19,959 nt of DNA from Ramicandelaber brevisporus. Lineage: Eukaryota > Kickxellomycota > Ramicandelaberales > Ramicandelaberaceae. Position 1 is the first letter of the stretch, and every line of letters begins with the position of its first letter. Below the pieces are notes generated by a model. It searched no databases. It was not told the DNA's origin and worked only from the letters and a program-made list of their open reading frames with translations. The DNA is taken from NCBI GenBank assembly GCA_025201865.1, contig MU603112.1, positions 1 through 19,959 of the forward strand. Reading direction: 5' to 3'. This document shows positions 1 through 7,667 of this stretch, piece by piece. Both the position numbers and the translations under genes were made by a program.

Positions 1-55
1 GCTAGCCCTATTTTTGTGCATGGAGCCTCATAGTTGTTTGAAACTGCATGTTTAA

Positions 56-2221
56 TCAAAAAGGTTGAAACAGTCGTGGTGGATAGGTGGTTGGCGGAGT
101 TGCTGTGTGCGATTGTTGTTGTTGCTGTTGCTGTTGCTGCTGGTTTCCTTGTGCAGTGGTCCGATTGATAAGAATGTACTGAGCAATCGGACGACGGCTG
201 CCAATCCCACAGAACATCCAATCTATAGCACTGGGCTTGCTGCTGTCTCTGTTCCGGTTGTTCATCATACTTGATGTTGTGAATATCAGCATTGGCCGCA
301 ATCGACGCCACTCGTTCCCTTCGTTGCTTCTGACCATCACCACAAACCGGAATGGAAACCTTCGACGGATCACCCGGCCCAGTTGTCGCTTAGATTCATT
401 ATCGATGCGCTGCTCAAACTCCTCCACCAAACTGCTGTTGAATGTGGCTGCCGCAGACTCCTTCTTTGCCTCAAACTCGGCGACTTCATCTGGCGTCCGC
501 GAGTCCTGTTTGCAGAGTGGACATGTTGCATTGGTGGTTGAGAGCCACGGATCGATGCAGGATGCGTGGAACTTGTGGCGACATGGCAGCGTCCGGACTT
601 GGTCACCAATGCTGAATTCTTCAATGCAGATTGAGCAATTCGTCTCGGTGGAATCATTATCTTCATTCTGCTTGCTGCTGGCCACGATTGGATGACTCGT
701 CAAAGGATCAGATTCAACAGGAACAGACACTTCAGGTGCTTTTGCTGATAGCCCTGTAGTCAATGGCTCAGTAGTTATTGGTGATTTTGGATCAAGTATC
801 GAGTGCATATTGTCGGCATCCAATGTCTGCACTGGAAACCTCGCCGGATCAGTCGTGGGCTGCAGATCTCCCAGTGCATCAGTGTCACCACGTTCCTGGG
901 CAACTCTTCGACGCTCGGCCAAAATAGCTTCCAATAATCCGCGAACCACCGCCTGTTCTGCCTCAGATAGTGGCTGTCTGAACCATAGATAATAAATATA
1001 CGCTAGAACTATTACTAATCCAAAGAGTACACTCGCAACTGCAATTATAATCATGCCTGAGCTTCTATTCGTACCATTGTTCGACTCGCTAATGACTGGT
1101 GATGACTTCAACAGCACATTGCTGACATAGACTTCAGTATATACCACTAATCGGGGATCATTCGCTGCGGTGTTGATATATTTGCGAAGTCTAGACCCAA
1201 CTTGTTGAGTTACCACAATTATGCCTGGCGATTCTTCCACATTGGTACTGAATGCCAATTCAAACAGACTGTGTGCGTAGCTATCGTTGACTGGAAGAGC
1301 CGGATGCAGATATATGCCATCACTAAGCTCGGTACCATTTGCGCCAAATTTCGTCAGTGGATATGGCGGATACAGCACATCAGGGTCGCTCCAGTTCACA
1401 CGCTTTTTGTCCAGCTGTTCAATTGGCCGATGAGTCTGTGGAATGCTGGCAATCAATTGACTGTTGTTCACCGTGGGGTCATAGTAAACAATGAGACGAT
1501 GATATCCAAACGCACGCGCATAGGCAATGGATGCACTGAGATCGCCAACAGTGTTTGTGCCAATTGCAACGAGGCCAATATGCGGTACTGAATTACTGCC
1601 GAATGCCTCTGATGCGGCCGTAATGGATGCATTTACGGACTCATAGTCGACAAGATTAATGATGGAGCCATATACGAACTGCGCTTTGAGATTCCAACGG
1701 GCAATTGCCGCTGTACGGTCGTGAGTCGAATTGACTATATTGGGTACTGAGAATAATGAACTGGGTGAAAGAGTTGGCTGTGGTGATTGCGAAGGTGATG
1801 GAGAGGGCGACGGCCGTGGTAGTGATGATGAAAATGCAGGCGATGTTGGTCGTGACGATGAAAATGATGGTGACGGCGCTGGTGACGATGGAACCGGTGT
1901 CGAAGTCGGCCGGTGCTGGTAGAGACTGAGGTTGATTCTGAGAAAGACACCGCTGTAGTATATCGCGGTGTCTAAAGAGCCTGCGGACGAGAACATCACA
2001 GACATGAGGGTTGATGTCGTAGTCTGAGTCGTTGGCGTTGGCGTTGGCGTTGGCGCCGGCGTTGATGTCGCTTTCGTTGCCACGGAAGATTGTGCATTGG
2101 CTGAATGAAGGCTGTTGCAGGCAAACAGAAGCAAGAGTATGAACAATAACATTGAGAATAGTTGAAGACGAAGAAGGCTGTGTAGTTGCTGGAAGGTGTG
2201 CCCTGACGAAGAAAGGAACAA
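56..2221 (-). CDS. PA-TM-RING type RING-H2 E3 ubiquitin ligase
   Basis: 721 residues, ATG to TGA. The N-terminus carries a hydrophobic signal segment (about residues 23-35) ending near AxA-Q44. A second Met at residue 24 would give a more classical signal peptide, so the true start may be there. A Thr/Pro/Ser-rich low-complexity stretch (about 47-160) follows. Next is a lumenal region (about 180-370) with several N-glycosylation sequons that I read as a divergent protease-associated domain, then one transmembrane helix (about 389-414). The RING-H2 finger is complete: C529, C532, C547, H549, H552, C555, C567, C570. The tail contains a Gln run near 693-702. In this family the lumenal domain selects cargo and the cytosolic RING recruits an E2, on endosomal, vacuolar or Golgi membranes. 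The RING and TM are seen directly; the PA assignment is inferred from architecture. Confidence 0.88.
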   Translation of the reverse strand: MFLSSSGHTFQQLHSLLRLQLFSMLLFILLLLFACNSLHSANAQSSVATKATSTPAPTPTPTPTTQTTTSTLMSVMFSSAGSLDTAIYYSGVFLRINLSLYQHRPTSTPVPSSPAPSPSFSSSRPTSPAFSSSLPRPSPSPSPSQSPQPTLSPSSLFSVPNIVNSTHDRTAAIARWNLKAQFVYGSIINLVDYESVNASITAASEAFGSNSVPHIGLVAIGTNTVGDLSASIAYARAFGYHRLIVYYDPTVNNSQLIASIPQTHRPIEQLDKKRVNWSDPDVLYPPYPLTKFGANGTELSDGIYLHPALPVNDSYAHSLFELAFSTNVEESPGIIVVTQQVGSRLRKYINTAANDPRLVVYTEVYVSNVLLKSSPVISESNNGTNRSSGMIIIAVASVLFGLVIVLAYIYYLWFRQPLSEAEQAVVRGLLEAILAERRRVAQERGDTDALGDLQPTTDPARFPVQTLDADNMHSILDPKSPITTEPLTTGLSAKAPEVSVPVESDPLTSHPIVASSKQNEDNDSTETNCSICIEEFSIGDQVRTLPCRHKFHASCIDPWLSTTNATCPLCKQDSRTPDEVAEFEAKKESAAATFNSSLVEEFEQRIDNESKRQLGRVIRRRFPFRFVVMVRSNEGNEWRRLRPMLIFTTSSMMNNRNRDSSKPSAIDWMFCGIGSRRPIAQYILINRTTAQGNQQQQQQQQQQSHTATPPTTYPPRLFQPF

Positions 2222-2742
2222 CAGCTTTTCCCTATCCGCTCATTCACACTTGATGATTATACTCCGATCCAATATTCTTGTGTAACCTCAATCTTTTGCC
2301 AAGCCAAGCCACGCTAAGCCAAGTTGCACATGATTTTTCCATTATCAGACTGCATCGAAGCAGTCGAACAATCCACCTTTAATCAACAGAGTCGCTTTGA
2401 ATAAATCAGCTTTTTAAAAGTAGAGAGTGAGAGTGAAGCGAGGGAATGCAGGCCACATGTTGTGTTTACGGCTGCTTGAATCGAGCAAGGAACTACGGAA
2501 GGATGTCAAGCATTCCATTGGACTGGATTGTTCATTGGCAAGCCACGTTTTCCTTCTATTTTTTTTGTCGCTTTTTGCTCGCTGGAGCCGCAAAGTTCGC
2601 CAGCTTGTCGGAGATGACTCTGCTTTCGCAACCTTCTCCGCAGAAATAGCACCTGATCTTCTTTTCCACGGCGTCATATAGTGAACGCAGTCTGTAGATC
2701 TGAACTGATCAGTAGGTTCAAAGCTACTATTGTGTCGTCAGA
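2222..2742. promoter_or_regulatory. Divergent intergenic region, RING ligase / F-box gene
   Basis: 521 bp between two divergent start codons, so it should hold both promoters. A degenerate CCAAG-type repeat lies at about 2297-2325. Several short overlapping frames cross 2414-2710 on both strands, but none has a start, codon pattern or family signature that I trust. I see no clear TATA box or RNA gene. Confidence 0.5.
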
Positions 2743-3663
2743 ATGGGTGGGGCAACCATGTTTTGTATAATATGCGGATATCCGGCTGATTCTCATTATG
2801 CACAAGCAAATCCATACGTTGAAGATATAAGTCATCTGGACAATATTGTGGTGCTTCTGAAAGATGGTTCTTTTACTGGTATTGGTAGCACTGATTCAGA
2901 CGATGGTTTCGGAATAGTAGAGTTTCCAGATGAAACCTGTATTTGTACCATTGACTTTGATGATGAAGACACAGATCGTGGATTTATGATGCATGAAGAA
3001 TGCTCTTTAGTCCTTCGAGAAATGATGGGTTCAAAAGGCGTAAGTGTTTATAATTGGCTATGTGACAATGTTGAGTACTGCCGCAACAACAATACAATAG
3101 ATGGTTATTATTACGATGAGTATAAATACAGCTGTCGTGAAGATCAATTCTGGTCCGATCACTTCCCAGATGAAGATGAAGATGACGATGATGATGATGA
3201 TGATAATGACGAAGAGGCTGATGATTATAAGGACGAAGAAGATGAACGTAAAAAGGTAAACATGGCTCTGTTCTATGCATCGCCAAACATCGATGGCTTT
3301 GTTTACAATCAATCAGTGATCGACACAGTTTCAGATACAGAGCCATCAATCCTGAACTTGATCTTTGATCTGGTGATGTTTGACATGTTCATTGACTACA
3401 AAGATGTCATTGCCCTGGCCGGTACGAGCAAACAGATGCGTGGGCAGATTGCGAAAGACAACAGATACTGGAAGCGTGTCCACAATTACAGAAAAATGAA
3501 ATTTGACGAAGATCTCAGCTTTGACCAGATGGTGCAAAAGCTGCATTCGCCAAATGTGATGAAGCGCTCGCGTTTACAGCGCACAATCCAGTACATCCTT
3601 GATCGATGCACCGTTAAAAGACGAAAACTGTTGACTGGCGCAAGTTTGCGTCGGTCGAGGTAG
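2743..3663 (+). CDS. Acidic F-box-like protein
   Basis: 306 residues, ATG to TAG. An early CxxC pair (C8, C11) sits in a CIICG context. A GFMMHEECSLVL motif lies near residues 80-91. Together these match the N-terminal layout common in fungal F-box proteins (C-x2-CG, then Gly..His..Cys). An acidic run of Asp and Glu covers about 143-168. A helical segment at about 202-247 (LVMFDMF, DVIALAGTSKQMR, YWKRVH) resembles an F-box, followed by a Lys/Arg-rich C-terminus. F-box proteins dock substrates to Skp1-Cul1 ligases. No leucine-rich or WD repeats are visible, so the substrate is unknown. An alternative start at Met6 (2758) is possible. The F-box call rests on spacing and hydrophobic pattern and is moderate; the CDS itself is secure. 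Confidence 0.72.
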   Translation: MGGATMFCIICGYPADSHYAQANPYVEDISHLDNIVVLLKDGSFTGIGSTDSDDGFGIVEFPDETCICTIDFDDEDTDRGFMMHEECSLVLREMMGSKGVSVYNWLCDNVEYCRNNNTIDGYYYDEYKYSCREDQFWSDHFPDEDEDDDDDDDDNDEEADDYKDEEDERKKVNMALFYASPNIDGFVYNQSVIDTVSDTEPSILNLIFDLVMFDMFIDYKDVIALAGTSKQMRGQIAKDNRYWKRVHNYRKMKFDEDLSFDQMVQKLHSPNVMKRSRLQRTIQYILDRCTVKRRKLLTGASLRRSR

Positions 3664-3780
3664 GTGCGCGCATCCAGGTTGCCTGGAATTTATTCTAGGT
3701 CTGTTTCCCTCACCATCCACTAGTTGTACCTTTTGTTATATTTAAATACGATTAGTTGCCCCAAAACCCGTTCTTTGCAA

Positions 3781-3802
3781 GACTGCCGGGTGGTCGGCAG
3801 TC
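3781..3802. repeat. Perfect 8-bp inverted repeat (stem-loop)
   Basis: GACTGCCG at 3781-3788 is the exact reverse complement of CGGCAGTC at 3795-3802, around a 6-base loop. It lies about 120 bp after the F-box stop codon, in DNA more GC-rich than its surroundings. It could be a 3' UTR structure or part of a small RNA; I cannot assign a family. Confidence 0.6.
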
Positions 3803-4061
3803 GACAAAACCGTCGCTTGTTCTGACCCTCCCGAGCGTTGGCGGTTAACACTCGAGGTTTACAACAAAACTGCGTTAGTTATCTTTTAAAATGCAGCATT
3901 CAATTACTTGCTTTTTAAAAGAAAATTAGACTTGTTGAATCACCAGCAATAAAAAAAAAGATGCTCTATTGATTCTTGCAATCAGGGGCGGTGGAACGAG
4001 ACGATTGTACTTCCATCCAATGTTTCGACTGTTTCGCTCGTGTTCTCGCCTTTACACACAC

Positions 4062-4076
4062 AGAGAGAGAGAGAGA
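4062..4076. repeat. GA microsatellite upstream of zinc-finger gene
   Basis: An alternating AG run directly follows a short AC run, then a further GA-rich stretch, then a long T-rich tract. This is typical of fungal promoters and leaders; no function can be claimed. Confidence 0.6.
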
Positions 4077-4280
4077 ATAAGAAAGAGAGGAAATCAATTT
4101 ATTTTTTGTTTTTCTTTTTGTTTTTCTTTTTACACAGACAGATCGTCTCATCGCTGAACTGCGTAACGAAAACAACCTTCTGCAGCAACACAAACAACAA
4201 CAGCAGCTTCCTCATCATCGCGTTTGTTTACAAACACACCTCGCCCCCACCCGCACTTTCCATTACTCCAGGGAAGAAAA

Positions 4281-5036
4281 ATGCCGTACAGAATTGAATA
4301 CGCAAAGTCTCAGCGCTCCAGTTGCAAGGGCGGCAAGTCGTGCACAGACAAGTCGATTAACAAAGGCGAGTTGCGTTTAGGCTCTGAAGCTGAAGTTGGC
4401 AGTCATACATCTGTGTATTGGCGCCATTGGAGATGCGTAACTGGAAAGCAGCTGCAGAACCTTCAGGAAGCCCATGGCGACGACGTTGAATCCATTGAAG
4501 GTTTTAGTTCATTGTCTGCGGAGGATAAGGATAAGGTTCGTTTGGCTGTGTCGTCTGGTGTCAATGCTGATTTCGTGGAGGTTGAGAAGCCACCAAAGAC
4601 TAAGAAAGCGCCAGCTGCAAAGAAGGCAAAGAAGGACGCTGTTGACGTTGATGCTGATGCTGGTGTTGATGCTGGTGTTGAGGGTGAGGAGGATGGTGGT
4701 GCTACTGCGGAGGATGAGGAGGCTGAGAAGCCGGCTCCAAAGAAGCGTGGTCGTCCACCCAAGAAGGCTGCTGATGTTGAGGAAGGTGGCGATGATGAAG
4801 TTAAGCCACCGCCGAAGAAGCGCGGCCGTCCACCAAAGAAGGCTGTCGAGGCTGAGGAGGGGGCTGAGAGCGCCGAAGCTCCAGAGCCAAAGAAGCGTGG
4901 TCGTAAGCCAAAGGCTGCTACCGCTGCTGCTGAAGATGGCAATGGCGATGCTGCTGGTGCTGCTGCTGAGGCTCCAGCACCAAAGAAGCGCGGTCGCCCA
5001 CCCAAGAAGGTCGAGGCTGTAGTTGAGTCTGATTAA
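4281..5036 (+). CDS. PARP-type zinc finger and AT-hook protein
   Basis: 251 residues from ATG 4281. An in-frame ATG at 4224 exists, but homology starts at the PYRIEYAKS motif, so I chose 4281. The zf-PARP domain fills about residues 3-58. The likely zinc ligands are C15, C21, H49 and C52, with the CKGGKSC spacing I associate with fungal members rather than the CxxC of animal PARP1, and a WRHWRC end. Four AT-hook cores follow: RGRP at 156, 181 and 237, and RGRK at 206, each flanked by PKK. Acidic Ala/Glu/Asp linkers separate them. No ADP-ribosyltransferase domain is present. The zinc finger should recognise DNA ends or nicks and the AT-hooks the AT-rich minor groove, giving a nuclear chromatin or DNA-damage-associated protein. 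Architecture is clear; the role is inferred. Confidence 0.9.
   Translation: MPYRIEYAKSQRSSCKGGKSCTDKSINKGELRLGSEAEVGSHTSVYWRHWRCVTGKQLQNLQEAHGDDVESIEGFSSLSAEDKDKVRLAVSSGVNADFVEVEKPPKTKKAPAAKKAKKDAVDVDADAGVDAGVEGEEDGGATAEDEEAEKPAPKKRGRPPKKAADVEEGGDDEVKPPPKKRGRPPKKAVEAEEGAESAEAPEPKKRGRKPKAATAAAEDGNGDAAGAAAEAPAPKKRGRPPKKVEAVVESD
4740..5009 (+). repeat. Four-copy AT-hook coding repeat
   Basis: Four copies of a PKKRGR(P/K)PKK-type unit are separated by acidic linkers with periods of 25, 25 and 31 codons. The DNA of the units is closely similar but differs at third codon positions, suggesting an old internal duplication under protein-level selection. Confidence 0.8.
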
Positions 5037-5299
5037 ACTTATATAAAAACAAAAGATAGCACTCTCTGTTATGTCTAGTTTGTTGCCTTTACTCCACTAG
5101 ATGTCCTTAGCTCATCAACTTGGTATTCTTCTCCCATTTGTTGTACCATTTCGTATGTCTTTAATCTTATTGAATTCGAAGAACAGGTGACATTGACCTG
5201 AGCTTATCTCGATTTACACATCTCGCACCTGTTTGCACTTGAGGTGTTTAACAATCGCTCGTTTCTCTTTTTATTAAAGTCTGTAAAAATATCTATAGC

Positions 5300-5443
5300 A
5301 TGTGCTCGAACCGACTGGCGGACAGTGGTGCCACAAACGAGATGAATGGCGACTGGGAAACATCTGGATTGGATGTATCCAATGGGCACGAATGGAATGT
5401 GTTTCCAGCTGTGCTAGTGAGACGAATGATTACAACACGTTGA
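5300..5443 (+). CDS. Possible small protein or first exon (47 codons)
   Basis: An ATG-to-TGA frame encodes 47 residues beginning MCSNRLADSG and ending RRMITTR. Codons show the purine-first pattern of real coding DNA and the product is hydrophilic. It resembles no family I know. A possible intron follows from within its end: GTGAGA at about 5417 to TTGCAG ending at about 5467. Splicing there would change only the last residues. It may be a micropeptide gene, a first exon, an upstream ORF of the RAS transcript, or chance. Confidence is low. Confidence 0.25.
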   Translation: MCSNRLADSGATNEMNGDWETSGLDVSNGHEWNVFPAVLVRRMITTR

Positions 5444-5600
5444 TTATTGGGATTGGTTTGATTGCAGAAGGTGTTTGGACTGCGATTGTAGTCGCGTACT
5501 TTTTTGCCTTCAGCCTATCTCTTTCTTTGCACTCTGGATTCCTGATATTGCCGCTCATGAGCGTGCACGCGCGGGGGAACTTGAACAAATAGCCCGAGAG

Positions 5601-5986
5601 ATGGAAAATTCACTACCAGTTTTCTCTCTCTTTCTCTTTCTCTTGTTCTTGTTCTCTCTTTCTTCCTGGCTTTCAGACATATTGACCTCCTTGCCGATCC
5701 TTCTCTCCGCTCCCTGTTTCCCTTTCAACTTTACAGCCAGCAGCAGCAGCAGCAAAAGCAAAAGCAACAGCAAAAACAAAAACAACAACAACAAACAACA
5801 CCACAACAAAAACAACAAACACAACAACAAAAAAAAACCACACGCCGTAATCAAAAACAACAACAAAAGCAGCAGCAATAACAGTAACAACGCTTTCCTT
5901 TTTGCCGCTCTGATCCTTCAACTCTCTCACATCAGCAGTAACAACAACACAGCAACCACAACAATAGTAAACACAGTAACATTAAC
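5601..5986 (+). promoter_or_regulatory. Pyrimidine-rich then CAA-rich leader of RAS gene
   Basis: After ATG 5601, whose frame overlaps the RAS start and ends at 6026, no further ATG occurs on the plus strand until the RAS ATG at 5987. The first half is CT-rich, as at many fungal transcription starts. The second half is dominated by CAG, CAA and AAC triplets and should be unstructured RNA. The transcription start is unknown. Confidence 0.5.
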
Positions 5987-6739
5987 ATGGCAGCTCGAAC
6001 TCAGCTTGCTCGCGAGTACAAGATAGTCGTTGTTGGCGGTGGTGGTGTCGGCAAAAGCGCCTTGACAATCAGCTATATCAGCGCAATCTTCACAAATGAG
6101 TACGATCCCACCATTGAGGACAGCTACCGCAAGCAGAGCGTCATTGATGACGAGATGTGCACGCTTGATGTGCTCGACACTGCCGGCCAAGAAGAGTATT
6201 CTGCCATGAGAGAACACTACATGCGGACCGGCGAAGGTTTCCTCCTCGTTTATTCGATCACATCCCGCTCGTCGTTCGAAGAAGTCGTCGTCTTTTACCA
6301 GCAGATTCTGCGTGTTAAGGATCGCGACTATTTCCCAGTCCTGCTCATTGCAAACAAGTGTGATTTGGGCATGGAGAGACAAGTTACAACCAATGAAGGT
6401 CGCGAGCTTGCCCGCATGATTGGCTGCCGTTTCATCGAAACATCCGCCAAGCTGAGAGTAAACGTCGACGAAGCATTCTACAACATGGTGCGCGAGATTC
6501 GCCGCTACAACCGCGAGCGTCAAATGGCTCCGGGCCAGCTGCAGCTCATGGAACAGAACGGCGGCGCTAACGGCGGCTACGGCAACCAGTATCCACCTGG
6601 CGCTGGCGGTGGTGCCGGCGGAGCTCAAGGCGGATATCAGCAGCGAATGGACGGCCAGGGCGGAAACGGACAGTATGACTCAAACCATGCAGACAAGGAT
6701 GGTCGCGGATCCGGGGGCTGCTGCTGCGCACTTATGTAA
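5987..6739 (+). CDS. RAS1: Ras family small GTPase (fungal Ras1-like)
   Basis: 250 residues, ATG to TAA. All GTPase motifs are intact: P-loop GGGGVGKS (17-24), effector loop YDPTIEDSY (39-47), [11 protein letters not shown] (64-74) with the catalytic Gln68, NKCD (123-126) and ETSAK (151-155). The hypervariable tail (about 185-243) is unusually Gly/Gln-rich. The end is CCCALM, a CaaX box with prenylated Cys247 and two adjacent cysteines suited to palmitoylation, so the protein should sit on the plasma membrane. Position 18 is Gly, as in many fungal Ras proteins, where animals have Ala. The helix just before the effector loop ([10 protein letters not shown]) departs from the usual QLIQ-type sequence. 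Fungal Ras controls adenylate cyclase/PKA, MAP kinase or Cdc42 pathways, depending on lineage. Confidence 0.97.
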   Translation: MAARTQLAREYKIVVVGGGGVGKSALTISYISAIFTNEYDPTIEDSYRKQSVIDDEMCTLDVLDTAGQEEYSAMREHYMRTGEGFLLVYSITSRSSFEEVVVFYQQILRVKDRDYFPVLLIANKCDLGMERQVTTNEGRELARMIGCRFIETSAKLRVNVDEAFYNMVREIRRYNRERQMAPGQLQLMEQNGGANGGYGNQYPPGAGGGAGGAQGGYQQRMDGQGGNGQYDSNHADKDGRGSGGCCCALM

Positions 6740-6772
6740 TAACACTCTCGAAATAGCCCGCTGTCGCTTCTC

Positions 6773-6838
6773 GTCTGCCTGTTTGTCTGCCTGCCTGCTT
6801 GCTTGCTTGTTCGTTTGTTTGTTTGCTTGCTTGCTTCT
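6773..6838. repeat. Degenerate tetranucleotide microsatellite (TGCC/TTGC/TTTG)
   Basis: About sixteen imperfect 4-bp units of the form (C/T)TTG or CTGC run without interruption just after the RAS stop codon. Likely a replication-slippage repeat. Confidence 0.7.
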
Positions 6839-6930
6839 GTTGCTTTACACACAATACATTAATCACCGTCGTATCGCAATTTACTCTTTGCTGCATCAAC
6901 ACCCACTTCTTTCTCCATTCTTCACTTTTC

Positions 6931-6955
6931 CACTTCACTTCACTTCACTTCACTT
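6931..6955. repeat. CACTT pentanucleotide repeat, five copies
   Basis: Five perfect CACTT units in tandem, in the pyrimidine-rich upstream region of the ACT-domain gene. Confidence 0.8.
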
Positions 6956-7076
6956 CTTGACGCTCTTTTTTGATTTCACCCCCGTCTTGTTGACCTTCTT
7001 TTCCTCCCTTCCTTCTTTCCATCCTTCTTTTCTTTTCTTTTCTATTATTATTAAAATTGTTCTTTATTCGACTCGA

Positions 7077-7529
7077 ATGGTTCTCACGCTGAACAAGTTT
7101 GACCAGCTGCTGGCTGTCGCGCAGCTTCCTGCCTCGACGCGTCTGTCTGCCGGACTCTATGCTGAGCTCATGGCAACAGACTGCAACAGCCCAGGCGAGA
7201 GCATGGTTAGCGTTACGCGGACTGGTCCTGAGCTCTCCTTTGTTGTGCCAGAGTCGCTCACTTCCCGCATCTCCGAAGAAGCAACCAAGCTAGGTGTCAG
7301 TGCAAACGATATCAAGATTGAGGCGGGATGGCGCGCGTTCAAAGTGGCAGGCCAGCTCGACTTTGGACTCACTGGCATTTTGGCGTCGCTGGCTGCACCG
7401 TTCGCCACAGCTGGAATCCCGTTGTTTGTCGTCTCAACATATGACACAGATGTCATCCTGGTAAAGGACACCAATGCCGACAAGGCTGTTGCTGCATGGC
7501 AAGCAGCCAACGTTGCTCAAGTTGCCTAA
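7077..7529 (+). CDS. Small ACT-domain protein (COG3603/CASTOR-related)
   Basis: 150 residues from ATG 7077 to TAA. The upstream frame is open but repeat-derived; 7077 is the first ATG next to homologous sequence. Recognisable family motifs are SVTRTGPELSFVVPE (about 45-59), GWRAFKVAGQLDFGLTGILASLAAPFATAGIPLF (about 84-117) and VSTYDTDVILV (119-129). These are the hallmarks of single-unit ACT proteins related to the ACT domains of CASTOR arginine sensors and aspartokinases. ACT domains bind amino acids at dimer interfaces, so a cytosolic amino-acid-responsive regulator is plausible, but the ligand is unknown. The family is frequent in bacteria and also occurs in fungi. The start context ATGGTTCTCA is identical to that of the next gene. 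Confidence 0.9.
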   Translation: MVLTLNKFDQLLAVAQLPASTRLSAGLYAELMATDCNSPGESMVSVTRTGPELSFVVPESLTSRISEEATKLGVSANDIKIEAGWRAFKVAGQLDFGLTGILASLAAPFATAGIPLFVVSTYDTDVILVKDTNADKAVAAWQAANVAQVA

Positions 7530-7667
7530 ACTGCCTAAGCTGTGGCCGCTTCTGCTTGATAGATAAACTGCTTCACAGCTTGTGCTTCTGTTTCTTTTTT
7601 TCTGTTTCTGTTTCTCTATTCTCTTTCGTTCTCGATACAACAAACACATAACTCTTTGTTGATCTCA

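Larger units (their letters stand above)
3664..4280. other. Intergenic: F-box 3' region, hairpins, GA/T-rich leader
   Basis: 617 bp. The left part should carry the 3' UTR of the F-box gene; an AATAAA lies at 3948-3953, far from the stop. A perfect 8-bp stem-loop is at 3781-3802 and a weaker hairpin at 3832-3854. The right part is a likely leader and promoter of the next gene. It has an AC/GA microsatellite at about 4053-4092, a T-rich tract at 4098-4133 ending in ACACAG, and a CAA/CAG-rich stretch just before the gene. No further gene is supported. Confidence 0.5.
5037..5986. other. Long intergenic region: 3' UTR, possible small ORF, RAS leader
   Basis: 950 bp. Right after the zinc-finger gene lies AT-rich 3' UTR-like DNA. 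A 47-codon ATG-initiated frame at 5300-5443 is listed separately. From about 5515 to 5670 the plus strand is strongly pyrimidine-rich (CTTT/TCTC), then from about 5738 to 5986 it becomes CAG/CAA-rich with almost no G or T. This is probably the promoter and 5' leader of the RAS gene. No RNA gene is recognised. Confidence 0.55.
6740..7076. other. Intergenic RAS / ACT gene with tetra- and pentanucleotide repeats
   Basis: 337 bp in tandem orientation, so it combines the RAS 3' UTR and the next promoter. It is pyrimidine-rich on the plus strand. A degenerate CTTG/CTGC/TTTG repeat covers about 6773-6838 and five CACTT units lie at 6931-6955. A frame open through this region into the ACT gene is only repeat-derived and lacks an ATG near the domain. 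Confidence 0.55.

Noticed and set aside
2556-2708. Minus-strand 50-codon frame with a CYFCGEGC zinc-like cluster and basic tail
   Set aside because: It has no start codon, competes with three other short frames, and would begin inside the 5' flank of the opposite F-box gene.
4098-4200. Textbook-looking 3' splice acceptor (T-rich tract then ACACAG) followed by a coiled-coil-like reading RLIAELRNENNLLQQ
   Set aside because: No upstream coding exon or donor is evident, and the reading frame runs out of register with the zinc finger. It is probably a T-rich promoter tract followed by a CAA-rich leader.
4463-5022. Long opposite-strand and alternate-frame ORFs over the AT-hook gene
   Set aside because: They are shadows of the repetitive, biased codon use (Lys/Arg/Ala/Glu) of the real gene.
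5555-5930. Leu/Val-rich minus-strand ORFs opposite the RAS leader
   Set aside because: They are translations of the CAA/CAG and CT low-complexity tract and show no domain or normal composition.
6609-7076. Upstream extension of the ACT-domain frame
   Set aside because: It overlaps the RAS 3' end in another register and then reads through microsatellite DNA. Homology starts only at ATG 7077.
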